DNA of 64,000 nucleotides. Source: Sphingomonas hylomeconis (lineage in GTDB: Bacteria; Pseudomonadota; Alphaproteobacteria; Sphingomonadales; Sphingomonadaceae). Below are positions 8,795 to 16,836 of this stretch, piece after piece (position 1 is the stretch's first letter; each line of letters opens with the position of its first letter). The position numbers and the translations under genes are program-made. Where the stretch lies: contig NZ_JANQBK010000004.1 in the NCBI RefSeq assembly GCF_025370105.1, forward strand, positions 124,001 to 188,000, read 5' to 3'. Below the pieces are notes generated by a model that saw only the letters and a program-made list of their open reading frames with translations, searched no databases and was not told the DNA's origin.

Positions 8795-9521
8795 CCTCGC
8801 CGCCGGGTTCGCCCCCGGGTTTGCCGCGCGCCACGATGCCGCGGCGCAGATCCTGCACCAGGCATTCGATCAGCCCAAAACCGGGTTTGCCGCCTATGAT
8901 CTGCGCGAGCGCGCGGCACGCGGTGGCCCGGTCGGCTTCGCGTCGCAACCCGCCAATCCGAAGCATTTCGCCCCGGAAAATCCTGCCGCCAATCCGACCG
9001 AGGGCTGGGATCCGTTCGACGCGCAGGCGCCGAGCTTTGCCGATCCGGTCGCGACGGCGCATGCCGCCGGCTATGCCGAGGGTATCGCTGCGGCGCTGGC
9101 CGAGCGCAGCGGACATATCGAGCGCGATGCCGCCTTGCTCGCCACGCTGGGCGAAGCACTGCGCGCGAACGATCGGCTCGACCGCGACAAGATGGCGCGC
9201 CAGTTGCGCCAGACGGTGCTGTTCCTGGTGACCAAGCTGGTCGGCGAGATCGGCGTGGCGCCCGACCTGCTGGCGGCTCGGATCGATTCCGCCTCGGACA
9301 TGCTCGCCGACGCCGCCGAATCGGCGATGCTGCGCGTCCATCCCGACGATGTCGCGATCCTCGAGGGCAAATTGCCGCGCGCGATCTTCGCGGTCGGCGA
9401 TGCGAGCGTTGCGCGTGGCGCGTTCGTGCTCGAATCCGCCTCGACGATCATCGAGGACGGGCCGGAATTGTGGCTCGAGCAACTGGCGCAGGCGATCGAG
9501 CGCGTGGCGGTGCCGACGTGA
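8787..9521 (+). CDS. fliH: Flagellar export ATPase regulator FliH
   Basis: 244 residues, called FliH from position between fliG and fliI and from a weak family pattern. After a long divergent N-terminus comes an Ala-rich heptad-like stretch (FADPVATAHAAGYAEGIAAA, typical of FliH GxxxG/AxxxA repeats). A C-terminal alpha/beta part follows with LRVHPDDVAILEG and WLEQLAQAIERV. FliH tethers and restrains the FliI ATPase at the export gate. It starts inside the fliG end (8-bp overlap), with 13 bp before fliI. Confidence 0.85.
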   Translation: MSNLAAGFAPGFAARHDAAAQILHQAFDQPKTGFAAYDLRERAARGGPVGFASQPANPKHFAPENPAANPTEGWDPFDAQAPSFADPVATAHAAGYAEGIAAALAERSGHIERDAALLATLGEALRANDRLDRDKMARQLRQTVLFLVTKLVGEIGVAPDLLAARIDSASDMLADAAESAMLRVHPDDVAILEGKLPRAIFAVGDASVARGAFVLESASTIIEDGPELWLEQLAQAIERVAVPT

Positions 9522-9534
9522 CGGCGAGGATCGC

Positions 9535-10863
9535 ATGTTGAACCGCTTCACCGACGATTATCTCGAATCGCTCGCCACCACCGGCTTCGCGCCCAAACCG
9601 AAAGTCTCCGGCCGGCTCGCCTCGTTCGACGGGCTGCTGATGGAAGCGGTCGGGTTGCAACTGCCGGTCGGCACGGTGTGTCAGGTCGGCTCGAAGGAAG
9701 CGGGCGTGGAGGCCGAGGTGATCGGGTTTCGCAACGGGCGCACCTTGCTGATGAATCTTGGCGGCCCTGCCGCGCTGCTGCCGCAGGCGCCGGTCCGTCC
9801 GCTCGGTCCTCCCGGCGAGGCGGAAGTCGGCGCGGCGATGCTCGGGCGCGTCGTCGATGGCGCCGGCAAGCCGATCGACGGGCTGGGGCCGATCCGCGGC
9901 GCGAAACACTGGCCGATCGCCGGCAAGCTGCAATCGCCGCTCGATCGTGGCCGCGTGCTGCAACCGATGGATGTCGGCGTGCGCGCGATCAACGGGTTGC
10001 TGACGATCGGCCAGGGGCAGCGCATCGGCATCATGGCGGGATCCGGCGTCGGCAAATCGGTGCTGCTCGGCATGATCGTGCGCGCGGCCGAAGCCGATGT
10101 GATCGTCATCGGGCTGATCGGCGAGCGCAGCCGCGAAGTCGCCGACTTTCTCGAAACCAAGGTCGCCGGTGCGGCGCGGCAGCGCTCGGTGGTGGTCGCC
10201 GTGCCGGCCAACCATTCGCCGGTGCTGCGCATCCGCGGCGCGCTGCGCACGCACGCGATCGCTGAGGCGTTTCGCGCCGAGGGCAAGAAGGTGCTGTTGA
10301 TCATGGATTCGCTCACCCGCGTCGCGCATGCCGGGCGCGAGATCGGGCTGGCGCTGGGCGAGCCGGCGAGCGCCCGCGGCTATCCGCCGAGCGCGATCGC
10401 CATGCTGCCCAATCTGATCGAACGCGCCGGCACCGATGTCGCCAGCGGCGGCTCGATCACCGCGATCTACACCGTGCTGGCGGATGGCGACGACGGCAAC
10501 GATCCGGTGGTCGATTCGGCGCGCTCGATCCTCGACGGGCATATCGTGCTGTCGCGCCAATTGGCCGAACGCGGCGTCTATCCGGCGATCGATCTCGGAC
10601 CGTCGGTCAGCCGCGTGATGACCGATATCGCCGAGCGCCCGCATATCCTGGCCGCACGCGTGCTCCGGCGGCATCTCGCGACGTACGAGGAAAATCGCGA
10701 TCTCGTGCTGATGGGCGCCTACCGCCCCGGCGCCGATCCGGCGATCGACGCGGCGATCGCCTGCCACGGCGCGGTGATGGAATATATCAAGCAGGATCCC
10801 GACGAGCTCGTCTCGTTGCCGGATGCGGTTGCCGAGCTGGTCGGCGTGTTCGGGCCCGCCTGA
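9535..10863 (+). CDS. fliI: Flagellum-specific ATPase FliI
   Basis: 442 residues, the hexameric ATPase that energises unloading of flagellar export substrates. Walker A GSGVGKS lies at about 170-176 and Walker B LLIMDSLTR follows. The strongly conserved GLALGEPASARGYPPSAIA segment is diagnostic of FliI/secretory F1-like ATPases. The start at ATG 9535 gives the usual family length; an upstream in-frame extension overlaps fliH and has no family match. The stop TGA overlaps the fliJ ATG by one base. Confidence 0.97.
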   Translation: MLNRFTDDYLESLATTGFAPKPKVSGRLASFDGLLMEAVGLQLPVGTVCQVGSKEAGVEAEVIGFRNGRTLLMNLGGPAALLPQAPVRPLGPPGEAEVGAAMLGRVVDGAGKPIDGLGPIRGAKHWPIAGKLQSPLDRGRVLQPMDVGVRAINGLLTIGQGQRIGIMAGSGVGKSVLLGMIVRAAEADVIVIGLIGERSREVADFLETKVAGAARQRSVVVAVPANHSPVLRIRGALRTHAIAEAFRAEGKKVLLIMDSLTRVAHAGREIGLALGEPASARGYPPSAIAMLPNLIERAGTDVASGGSITAIYTVLADGDDGNDPVVDSARSILDGHIVLSRQLAERGVYPAIDLGPSVSRVMTDIAERPHILAARVLRRHLATYEENRDLVLMGAYRPGADPAIDAAIACHGAVMEYIKQDPDELVSLPDAVAELVGVFGPA

Positions 10864-11285
10864 TGGCGCTGGCCAAGAACAAGCTCGACCGGATTCTCAA
10901 GGTCCGCACCCTGCAACTGGGGCTGGTGCGGGCCGAGGAAGCGCGCGCCAACGAGCGTTTCGCCGGGGAAGTGAGCCTGCGCAACCGCATCGCCCAGCTG
11001 ACGAACGACATCGCACCGACCCCGTCGATCGGACAGGGCCTGTCGATGATTGCCGCGGCGCATCTGCGCGAACGGCTGCAGCGCTCCGCCGAGGCCGCCG
11101 ATGGCCGGATGCGCGCCGCCGAGCAGGTCGCGGCGTTGGCCGCCGAAAAGACCCGCGAGGCCAAGCGCGACCAGAGCGCGATCGAGAAGCTGCTGGCGCG
11201 TGCCGAAGCCGATGCAGCGCTGCGCGCGATCCGCGCGCTGGAAGCCGCGCCGCCATCGCGGAAGATCCGGCATGATCCTTGCTGA
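10863..11285 (+). CDS. fliJ: Flagellar export chaperone FliJ
   Basis: 140 residues, strongly helical and charged, as expected of FliJ, a coiled-coil stalk that links FliI to FlhA and cycles chaperones. It starts MALAKNKLDRILKVRTLQL, with heptad repeats throughout and no membrane segment. Sequence identity in this family is always low, so the call rests on size, coiled coil and the position directly after fliI (TGATG overlap). Confidence 0.85.
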   Translation: MALAKNKLDRILKVRTLQLGLVRAEEARANERFAGEVSLRNRIAQLTNDIAPTPSIGQGLSMIAAAHLRERLQRSAEAADGRMRAAEQVAALAAEKTREAKRDQSAIEKLLARAEADAALRAIRALEAAPPSRKIRHDPC

Positions 11286-11321
11286 TTGCTTGACGGGCGG
11301 GTTTCGCCTCGGGGGTCCTGC

Positions 11322-12635
11322 ATGATCGACGCTGCCACATCCGTTTCACTGTCACCGCCGCCGCGGCCGTCTGCACGGGCACCGCGCGACGGTGGCGACG
11401 ATTTCAGGACGACGCTGGAAACCGTTGCGGAGCAGCCGACGGACAAGACGGCCGTGGTGCGCCTGCTGACCGGCCGCAAGCCGGACGATGCGCCTGCATT
11501 GCCCGAACATGCGGTGGATACCGCCGCCGTCGCCGCGCCTGAAGATGCGCTGGATACCGCCGCTGTCGCCGCGCCCCGCACCTGCGGCACGTCGTGGCGC
11601 GGCAAGCGGCCGGGCATTGCCGGGGACGGCAAGACCTTGCCCGCTACCATGCGCGACGACGATGAGCGCAAGGATCCGATCTGGCTGCCGATCGGCGTGA
11701 TCGCGCCCTTGCCCGCCCCGGCAACATGTCCGCTCGCGCTGCCGAGATTAGGCGGTGCGACCGTGCCCTTGGCCGGAGACAAAGCGCTCGCGCTTCCCGC
11801 CACGTTTCCGGCACCGGCGGGGCCCTCGACGGGCGGCGCCGTCGAAGGCTCGGAAACCTCGCTCACCTGGGCCCCGGCCGTCGCCGAACCAGCGCAGATG
11901 GCAATGTCGGGCAACGGCGCGCCTTCTGCAAAAGGCGATGCGGCTAACGATGGCATCGTCCTGCCTGCCGTCAATAACGCGGCGAAGACCGACTTGCCGG
12001 TCCGCCCGGACGCGCCGGCACCGACCGTGCCTCAGGCGATGCCGCAACCCGCCATGCAGCCCGCCACCCAGCCCGCCGGTCAGGTCTTCGCCGCCGCAAT
12101 CGCCGCCGCCGTGCACGCCGCACCGCGCCGCGACGAGGACGCGCCGAGCGATGCGCGGGCACCGCTTGCCGTCGGCGGCACGGCGATGGACGCCTTGCGC
12201 ACGCCGGTGATCGCCGCGCCTGCCGACGCCAGGCAGAATGCGCTCGATCTCGGGCGGGACAGCGGCCTGCAGGGGATGATCGATCATATCGAAGTGCTGC
12301 GCGACAATGCCGATGCCGGCGATACGCGGATCCGCCTGGTGCCCGACGCGCTCGGCGCGGTCGACGTATCGGTGCGCAAGGACGGCGAGCGCGTGCATGT
12401 CCATTTCAGCGCCGAGAATGCCGCCAGTGCGCGGCTGCTGAGCGAGGCGCAGCCGCGGCTCGCCGATCTCGCCGAGGCACGCGGCGTGAAGCTCGGCCAG
12501 ACCAGCGTCGACAGCCAGGCCGGCAACGCCCGGCAGCAGCCGCAGCAACAGACGGCCGCCCCACCCTTCGCCGCCGCCCCGGTCGCCGCTCTGCGCGCCG
12601 CTGCGGCCCCGCCACCCGATAACCGAATCGCCTGA
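11322..12635 (+). CDS. fliK: Flagellar hook-length control protein FliK
   Basis: 437 residues. FliK is a secreted ruler that switches export specificity when the hook reaches its length. The N-terminal two thirds are Ala/Pro-rich and disordered. They include a short tandem repeat near residues 60-85 (VDTAAVAAPEDA / LDTAAVAAP). The C-terminal Flg_hook domain (about 315-400) has IRLVPDALGAVDVSVRKDG and LLSEAQPRLADLAEARGV. A Gln/Ala-rich tail follows. The ATG at 11322 is preferred to an in-frame TTG at 11286, which directly follows the fliJ stop codon. Confidence 0.88.
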   Translation: MIDAATSVSLSPPPRPSARAPRDGGDDFRTTLETVAEQPTDKTAVVRLLTGRKPDDAPALPEHAVDTAAVAAPEDALDTAAVAAPRTCGTSWRGKRPGIAGDGKTLPATMRDDDERKDPIWLPIGVIAPLPAPATCPLALPRLGGATVPLAGDKALALPATFPAPAGPSTGGAVEGSETSLTWAPAVAEPAQMAMSGNGAPSAKGDAANDGIVLPAVNNAAKTDLPVRPDAPAPTVPQAMPQPAMQPATQPAGQVFAAAIAAAVHAAPRRDEDAPSDARAPLAVGGTAMDALRTPVIAAPADARQNALDLGRDSGLQGMIDHIEVLRDNADAGDTRIRLVPDALGAVDVSVRKDGERVHVHFSAENAASARLLSEAQPRLADLAEARGVKLGQTSVDSQAGNARQQPQQQTAAPPFAAAPVAALRAAAAPPPDNRIA

Positions 12636-12650
12636 CCGAAGGACTGATAG

Positions 12651-13259
12651 ATGAGCGAGAAGAACGAAGACGCTGCCGCCCCGACCAAGAAGAAGGGCGG
12701 CGCCTTGAAGAAAATCATGATTGCGCTGGTCGCGCTGCTGCTGGTCGGCGGCGGCGTTGCCGGCGGGCTGTATGCGACCGGCTATATGCCGGGCGGCGAC
12801 GGCGGGCATGCCGCGGCCGAGGCCAAGGGCCCGAAGCTCGTGCCGAAGGCCGAACAGAAGCGCTTCTCCGCTGGCGGTGAAGGCGGCGAAGGCGGCGGCG
12901 AGGCCGGCGCGGCGCCCCCGGCCGGCGTGGGCGGCGACAAATATGCCTCCAATTACTATGCGATGGACAAGGAGTTCACCTCCAACCTGCAGGACAGCGT
13001 GCACTTCGTGCAGATCGGCCTCGCCGTCTCCACGCCGTATGACGATACCGTCATCGACAATATCAAGACCAACGAGATCGCGGTCCGTTCGGCGATCCTG
13101 ATGGCGCTCGGCGACACCAGCGAGGAGCAGGTGTTCAGCACCGAGGGGAAGAAGCAATTGCAGGTCCGCTTGGCCAAGGCGATCAACGCGACGCTTAAGG
13201 AAAAGGAAGGATTCGGCGGCGTTGGTAACGTCTACTTTACCAATTTTGTTGTTCAGTGA
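12651..13259 (+). CDS. fliL: Flagellar basal-body-associated protein FliL
   Basis: 202 residues. FliL is a single-pass inner-membrane protein that surrounds or stabilises the stator. A Lys-rich cytoplasmic head is followed by a transmembrane segment at about 24-45 (IALVALLLVGGGVAGGLYAT). A Gly/Glu-rich linker follows, then the periplasmic stomatin-like domain with IGLAVSTPYDDTVIDNIKTN and a C-terminal end VYFTNFVVQ. A good ribosome site (AAGGA) precedes the ATG. The gap to fliM is 6 bp. Confidence 0.94.
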   Translation: MSEKNEDAAAPTKKKGGALKKIMIALVALLLVGGGVAGGLYATGYMPGGDGGHAAAEAKGPKLVPKAEQKRFSAGGEGGEGGGEAGAAPPAGVGGDKYASNYYAMDKEFTSNLQDSVHFVQIGLAVSTPYDDTVIDNIKTNEIAVRSAILMALGDTSEEQVFSTEGKKQLQVRLAKAINATLKEKEGFGGVGNVYFTNFVVQ

Positions 13260-13265
13260 CCCTCG

Positions 13266-13273
13266 ATGGTTAA
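13266..13273 (-). promoter_or_regulatory. CtrA half-site motif over the fliM start codon
   Basis: TTAACCAT on the minus strand, the known CtrA half-site, coincides with the fliM ATGGTTAA start. It could be chance, but the motif is rare in DNA this GC-rich and the same octamer occurs at 19904. Confidence 0.3.
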
Positions 13274-14210
13274 CGCGAGCTCAACCACGGCATCGGCCGA
13301 CCGGCGGGAACGTCCCAGACAGCAGGTGGAACACGCCACGCTGGGGGTTCAGAATCTCAATCCGTTCGGCGACCTCCACACGCTGCAGCATCTCTCCGCG
13401 CGTCTGGCGCGGGCGCTGCGCGGCGTGTTCGAGCCGTTGTTGCGCAAGGAAGTCCGCGCCTTTGCCGAGCCGCTGGTGGTACAGCGCTTTGCCGATTACC
13501 GCGCCGAACGCGCCGATGGGCTGACCGCCTGGCTGCCGTTGCAGATGGCACCGGCCGGGGGCCAGGCGCTCGTCGTGTTCGACGGGCGCTTCGTGATGGA
13601 GCTGCTCGATCTGTTCTTCGGCGGCACCGGCGCGACCCCGCCCCAGCTGCCGTCCGAATTCACGCCCGCCGCCGAGGCGATCGTCGCACGCCTCGGCATG
13701 CTGCTCGCCGCACCGCTGACCGCCGCCTGGGAGCCGCTCGGCCGGATCGACTTCGTGCCCGGCCATGTCGAATCCAATGCCGCACTGATCCAGGGGCTGG
13801 ACGGCGATGACGCCGTGGTCGTCACCCGCTTTGGCATCGCCGCGGGCACGGCCAAGCCGGTGTTCGTCGACATCGTCTATCCGGTCGCCGCGCTGAAACC
13901 GCATACCCCATCGCTGATCGGCAAGGTCCACGCCAAGACCGCGGCGCCCGATCCGGCATGGCGCAACGGCCTGACGCGCAACGTGATGGCGGTGAAGTTT
14001 CCGGTCCGTTCCGTGCTGGCCGAGCCGATGGTCGCGCTCAGCGTGCTGATGGACCTCAAGCCGGGCGACGTCATCCCGATCAGCTTCGGCGCGGAAGTGC
14101 CGGTGATGGTCGGCGGCGACTGCCTTGGCCTTGGCACCGTCGGCACGTCCAACGGCAAGGCCGCGATCCGGCTCAATTCGATCACCCGTGAACTCGAGGA
14201 ATATCAATGA
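13266..14210 (+). CDS. fliM: Flagellar motor switch protein FliM, lacking the CheY-binding N-terminus
   Basis: 314 residues, a C-ring switch component. The middle CheC-like domain (about 45-230) and the C-terminal SpoA domain (about 240-314, with VMVGGDCLGLGTVGTSNGKA) are present. The usual N-terminal EIDALL-type peptide that binds phosphorylated CheY is not visible: the protein opens MVNASSTTASADRRERPRQQ. No Shine-Dalgarno sequence precedes the ATG, and a TTAACCAT motif (minus strand) covers the start. fliL ends normally just before, so the motif has not been lost to a frameshift upstream. Overlaps fliN by 4 bp. Confidence 0.93.
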   Translation: MVNASSTTASADRRERPRQQVEHATLGVQNLNPFGDLHTLQHLSARLARALRGVFEPLLRKEVRAFAEPLVVQRFADYRAERADGLTAWLPLQMAPAGGQALVVFDGRFVMELLDLFFGGTGATPPQLPSEFTPAAEAIVARLGMLLAAPLTAAWEPLGRIDFVPGHVESNAALIQGLDGDDAVVVTRFGIAAGTAKPVFVDIVYPVAALKPHTPSLIGKVHAKTAAPDPAWRNGLTRNVMAVKFPVRSVLAEPMVALSVLMDLKPGDVIPISFGAEVPVMVGGDCLGLGTVGTSNGKAAIRLNSITRELEEYQ

Positions 14211-14497
14211 CCGACATGTCCGGCGCCTTCCCGGTCGATGCGTCTCTCGCCGCCAACTTCCGGCTGCTGCAGGATGTCGACGTCAAGCTGACGGTCGAGA
14301 TCGGCTCGACTCAGCTGAGCCTGCGCGAATTGCTCGCGCTGGGCGAAAGTTCGGTGATCGAACTCGATCGCCAGGCCAACGAACTGCTCGACGTGTTCGT
14401 CAACGGCACGCTGATCGGCCGCGGCGAAGTCGTCACGGTCGGCGATCGCTTCGGCGTGCGCATGACCGAGCTGGTCACGCCCGAGAAGCGGGTCTGA
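14207..14497 (+). CDS. fliN: Flagellar motor switch protein FliN
   Basis: 96 residues, the small SpoA-domain protein at the base of the C ring that also docks FliH. Diagnostic segments are LLQDVDVKLTVEIGSTQLSL, ELDRQANELLDVFVNGTLIG and RGEVVTVGDRFGVRMTEL. Overlaps fliM by ATGA; 6 bp before fliO. Short N-terminus, otherwise normal. Confidence 0.96.
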   Translation: MTDMSGAFPVDASLAANFRLLQDVDVKLTVEIGSTQLSLRELLALGESSVIELDRQANELLDVFVNGTLIGRGEVVTVGDRFGVRMTELVTPEKRV

Positions 14498-14503
14498 ACG
14501 AAC

Positions 14504-14761
14504 ATGATGTGGTCGTACATACTCAAGCTCGTCGTGCTGCTGCCGCTCGTCTGCGGGCTGATGATTGGTTGCCTGTATCTGTGGCGCAAACTCGAGGCGC
14601 GGATGCCGGGCCAACCTGCCAACCGCATGCTCAAAGTGCAGGAAACGATGATGATCTCGCCCGGCCTGCGCATGGCGGTGCTCGAGTTCGAAGGGCGCAA
14701 GCTGCTCGTCGCGGTCGGTCGCGGCGGGGTCACGCTGATCGACAAGATCGACGGCAAATGA
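14504..14761 (+). CDS. fliO: Flagellar biosynthesis protein FliO
   Basis: 85 residues, a short FliO. One transmembrane segment (about 6-27, LKLVVLLPLVCGLMIGCLYL) is followed by a small cytoplasmic domain with LKVQETMMISPGLRMAVLEF and GRKLLVAVGRGGVTLIDKID. FliO helps assemble FliP in the export gate. Two ATG codons (14504 and 14507) are possible. It overlaps fliP by 4 bp (ATGA), in the universal fliO-P-Q-R order. Confidence 0.9.
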   Translation: MMWSYILKLVVLLPLVCGLMIGCLYLWRKLEARMPGQPANRMLKVQETMMISPGLRMAVLEFEGRKLLVAVGRGGVTLIDKIDGK

Positions 14762-15654
14762 AGACCGTCGTCACGCGCCGTGGCACCGGCCCGGCACTGA
14801 TCCGCACGCCCCGCGCGCGCCAGCAGATCGGGTATGGCTGGCTCGGCAAGGCCGTGTTCGTCGCGCTCGGCATCGTCTTCGCGCTGATCGTCGCGCACCC
14901 GGCGTTCGCCCAGGCCGCACCGGTGGTGGCGCCGCCCGCCGCGCCGAGCGCCGCCGGGGTCGGCGACGGCATCGATCGCGCACTCGGCCAGCTTTCCGGC
15001 ACCGGTCAGGGCAGCGTCGGCCAGCCGATGGCCCTGTCGCTGCAGGTGCTGATCATCATGGGCCTGCTCAGCGTGCTGCCGGGCATCCTGTTGATGATGA
15101 CCAGCTTCACGCGCATCATCATCGTGCTGGCGATCCTGCGCCAAGCGCTCGGGCTGCAGCAGACGCCGCCCAACCAGGTGCTGATCGGCCTGTCGCTGTT
15201 CCTGTCCTTCTTCATCATGTCGCCGGTGATCAACCAGATCAACACGACCGCGATCCAGCCCTATTCCAACGGCCAGATGCAGGCGACCGACATGATCAAG
15301 ACCGCCGGCACGCCGCTCCACGCCTTCATGGTCAAGCAGACGCGCGTGAAAGACATCACGATGTTCGCCGACATCGCCAAGGCCGGCAAATTCCGGTCGG
15401 CCAACGACATTCCCTTCTCCGTGCTGCTGCCGTCGTTCGTGACGAGCGAGCTCAAGACCGCGTTCCAGATCGGCTTCCTGATCTTCCTGCCCTTCATCGT
15501 CATCGATCTGGTCGTCGCGACTGTGCTGATGTCGCTCGGGATGATGATGCTATCCCCGACGATCATCTCGCTGCCGTTCAAGCTACTGCTGTTCGTGCTG
15601 GTCGACGGCTGGGCGCTGACCATGGGCAGCCTCGCCAACAGTTTCGTGAGTTAG
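14758..15654 (+). CDS. fliP: Flagellar export gate protein FliP
   Basis: 298 residues. FliP is the main subunit of the FliPQR export gate. It has a long N-terminus with a cleavable signal (about 28-52, AVFVALGIVFALIVAHPAFA). Family segments follow: LLSVLPGILLMMTSFTRIII, LRQALGLQQTPPNQVLIGLS and LPSFVTSELKTAFQIGFLIF. The ATG at 14758 overlaps the fliO stop; the open frame continues upstream through fliN-fliO but that part is out of register with the family. Confidence 0.96.
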   Translation: MKTVVTRRGTGPALIRTPRARQQIGYGWLGKAVFVALGIVFALIVAHPAFAQAAPVVAPPAAPSAAGVGDGIDRALGQLSGTGQGSVGQPMALSLQVLIIMGLLSVLPGILLMMTSFTRIIIVLAILRQALGLQQTPPNQVLIGLSLFLSFFIMSPVINQINTTAIQPYSNGQMQATDMIKTAGTPLHAFMVKQTRVKDITMFADIAKAGKFRSANDIPFSVLLPSFVTSELKTAFQIGFLIFLPFIVIDLVVATVLMSLGMMMLSPTIISLPFKLLLFVLVDGWALTMGSLANSFVS

Positions 15655-15659
15655 GCGGC

Positions 15660-15929
15660 ATGGACGCGGAATATTTCCTGACCGTCGCCAATCAGACGAT
15701 GTGGGTGCTGGCGCTCGCCGCCGCGCCGATCCTGATCCCGGCGCTGTTCGCCGGGCTGATCCTCGGCATGGTGCAGGCGGCGACCTCGATCAACGAGCAG
15801 ACGCTGTCGTTCGTGCCCAAGCTGATCGTCGTGGCGATCTCGATCATGATCTTCGGGAGTCTGATCCTGGGGCTGCTGAGCGATTTCACGATCAGCATCT
15901 TCGAGCGGATCCCGGATCTGGTGCGCTAG
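15660..15929 (+). CDS. fliQ: Flagellar export gate protein FliQ
   Basis: 89 residues with two transmembrane helices, the standard size of FliQ. Family segments are PILIPALFAGLILGMVQAAT, SINEQTLSFVPKLIVVAISI and ILGLLSDFTISIFERIPDLV. Five bp after the fliP stop. In most flagellar clusters fliR follows directly; here a ~105-bp palindromic repeat separates them. Confidence 0.96.
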   Translation: MDAEYFLTVANQTMWVLALAAAPILIPALFAGLILGMVQAATSINEQTLSFVPKLIVVAISIMIFGSLILGLLSDFTISIFERIPDLVR

Positions 15930-15950
15930 TCGTGATCCGCCGACGTTCTT

Positions 15951-16055
15951 CTCCCCTCCCGCTCGCGGGAGGGGCTGGGGGAGGGCCTGTCCGTCACGGA
16001 CCGGTCGCCGTTACGACACGCCCTCCCCTAGCCCCTCCCGCAAGCGGGAGGGGGA
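15951..16055. repeat. Palindromic repeat between fliQ and fliR (unit R2)
   Basis: Two near-complementary arms, 15951-15985 and 16021-16055. Each contains its own hairpin: CCCCTCCCGCTCGCGGGAGG on the left and CCCCTCCCGCAAGCGGGAGG on the right. The right arm ends GGGAGGGGGA, two bases before the fliR TTG start, so the repeat supplies the Shine-Dalgarno sequence. Confidence 0.85.
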
Positions 16056-16056
16056 T

Positions 16057-16836
16057 TTGAGCACGCTCGGCTTCGGACTGTCGATCGAGCCGCAACTGTG
16101 GGCGCTGATCTTCGTGATGGTCCGCATCGGCGCGGCCTTCATCGCCGCGCCCGTGTTCGGCGCCGTCTCGGTGCCGGTGATGGTGCGCATCACGCTGTCG
16201 GGTGCGATCGGCGTGCTGGTGCTCGCCACGCATAGCGTGACCCCGCCCGCCAACGTATTCGCCTTTGCCACCTTCCTCGCGATCGCCGCCGAAGCGCTGG
16301 TCGGCCTCGCCATGGGCTTCATCCTGCAGATCGCCTTTGCCGCACCGATGCTGGCGAGCGAAGTGATCGGCATCTCGATGGGGATCGGTTTCGCCAATGC
16401 GATCGACCCGCAGAACGGGCGGTCCTCCCCGGCGCTCGGCCAGTTCTTCTCGATCATGCTGACCTTGCTGTTCCTGTCGGTCGGCGGGCATCTCGTGCTC
16501 GTCGAGATGGTGGTGAAAAGCTATGACGTGCTGCCGGTCGGCGCTGCCTGGATGACCGCGGCGCAGCTGAAGGGCATCGCCCTGTTCGGCGGCTACACCT
16601 TCCTTGCCGGACTGTTGCTTGCGCTGCCGGTCGGCTTCCTGCTGCTGTGCCTCAACCTTGTCGTCGGCATGCTGTCGCGCTCGGCGCCGGCGCTCAACCT
16701 GTTCGCGGTCGGGCTGCCCGCCAGCCTCGCGGTCGGCGTGATCGCGCTCGCCATCGCCTTCCCGGCGATGGGCGATTACCTGCTCGTCATCGTCCGCGAG
16801 GGACTCGCGGCGGTGCAGAACCTGGTGCTCGGCTGA
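16057..16836 (+). CDS. fliR: Flagellar export gate protein FliR
   Basis: 259 residues with about six transmembrane helices, the single-copy member of the FliPQR gate. Family segments include WALIFVMVRIGAAFIAAPVF, GFILQIAFAAPMLASEVIGI and SMGIGFANAIDPQNGRSSPA. Translation appears to start at TTG 16057, directly after the purine-rich end of the preceding repeat; no ATG lies near the conserved N-terminus. The stop overlaps the flhB ATG by one base. Confidence 0.93.
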   Translation: MSTLGFGLSIEPQLWALIFVMVRIGAAFIAAPVFGAVSVPVMVRITLSGAIGVLVLATHSVTPPANVFAFATFLAIAAEALVGLAMGFILQIAFAAPMLASEVIGISMGIGFANAIDPQNGRSSPALGQFFSIMLTLLFLSVGGHLVLVEMVVKSYDVLPVGAAWMTAAQLKGIALFGGYTFLAGLLLALPVGFLLLCLNLVVGMLSRSAPALNLFAVGLPASLAVGVIALAIAFPAMGDYLLVIVREGLAAVQNLVLG

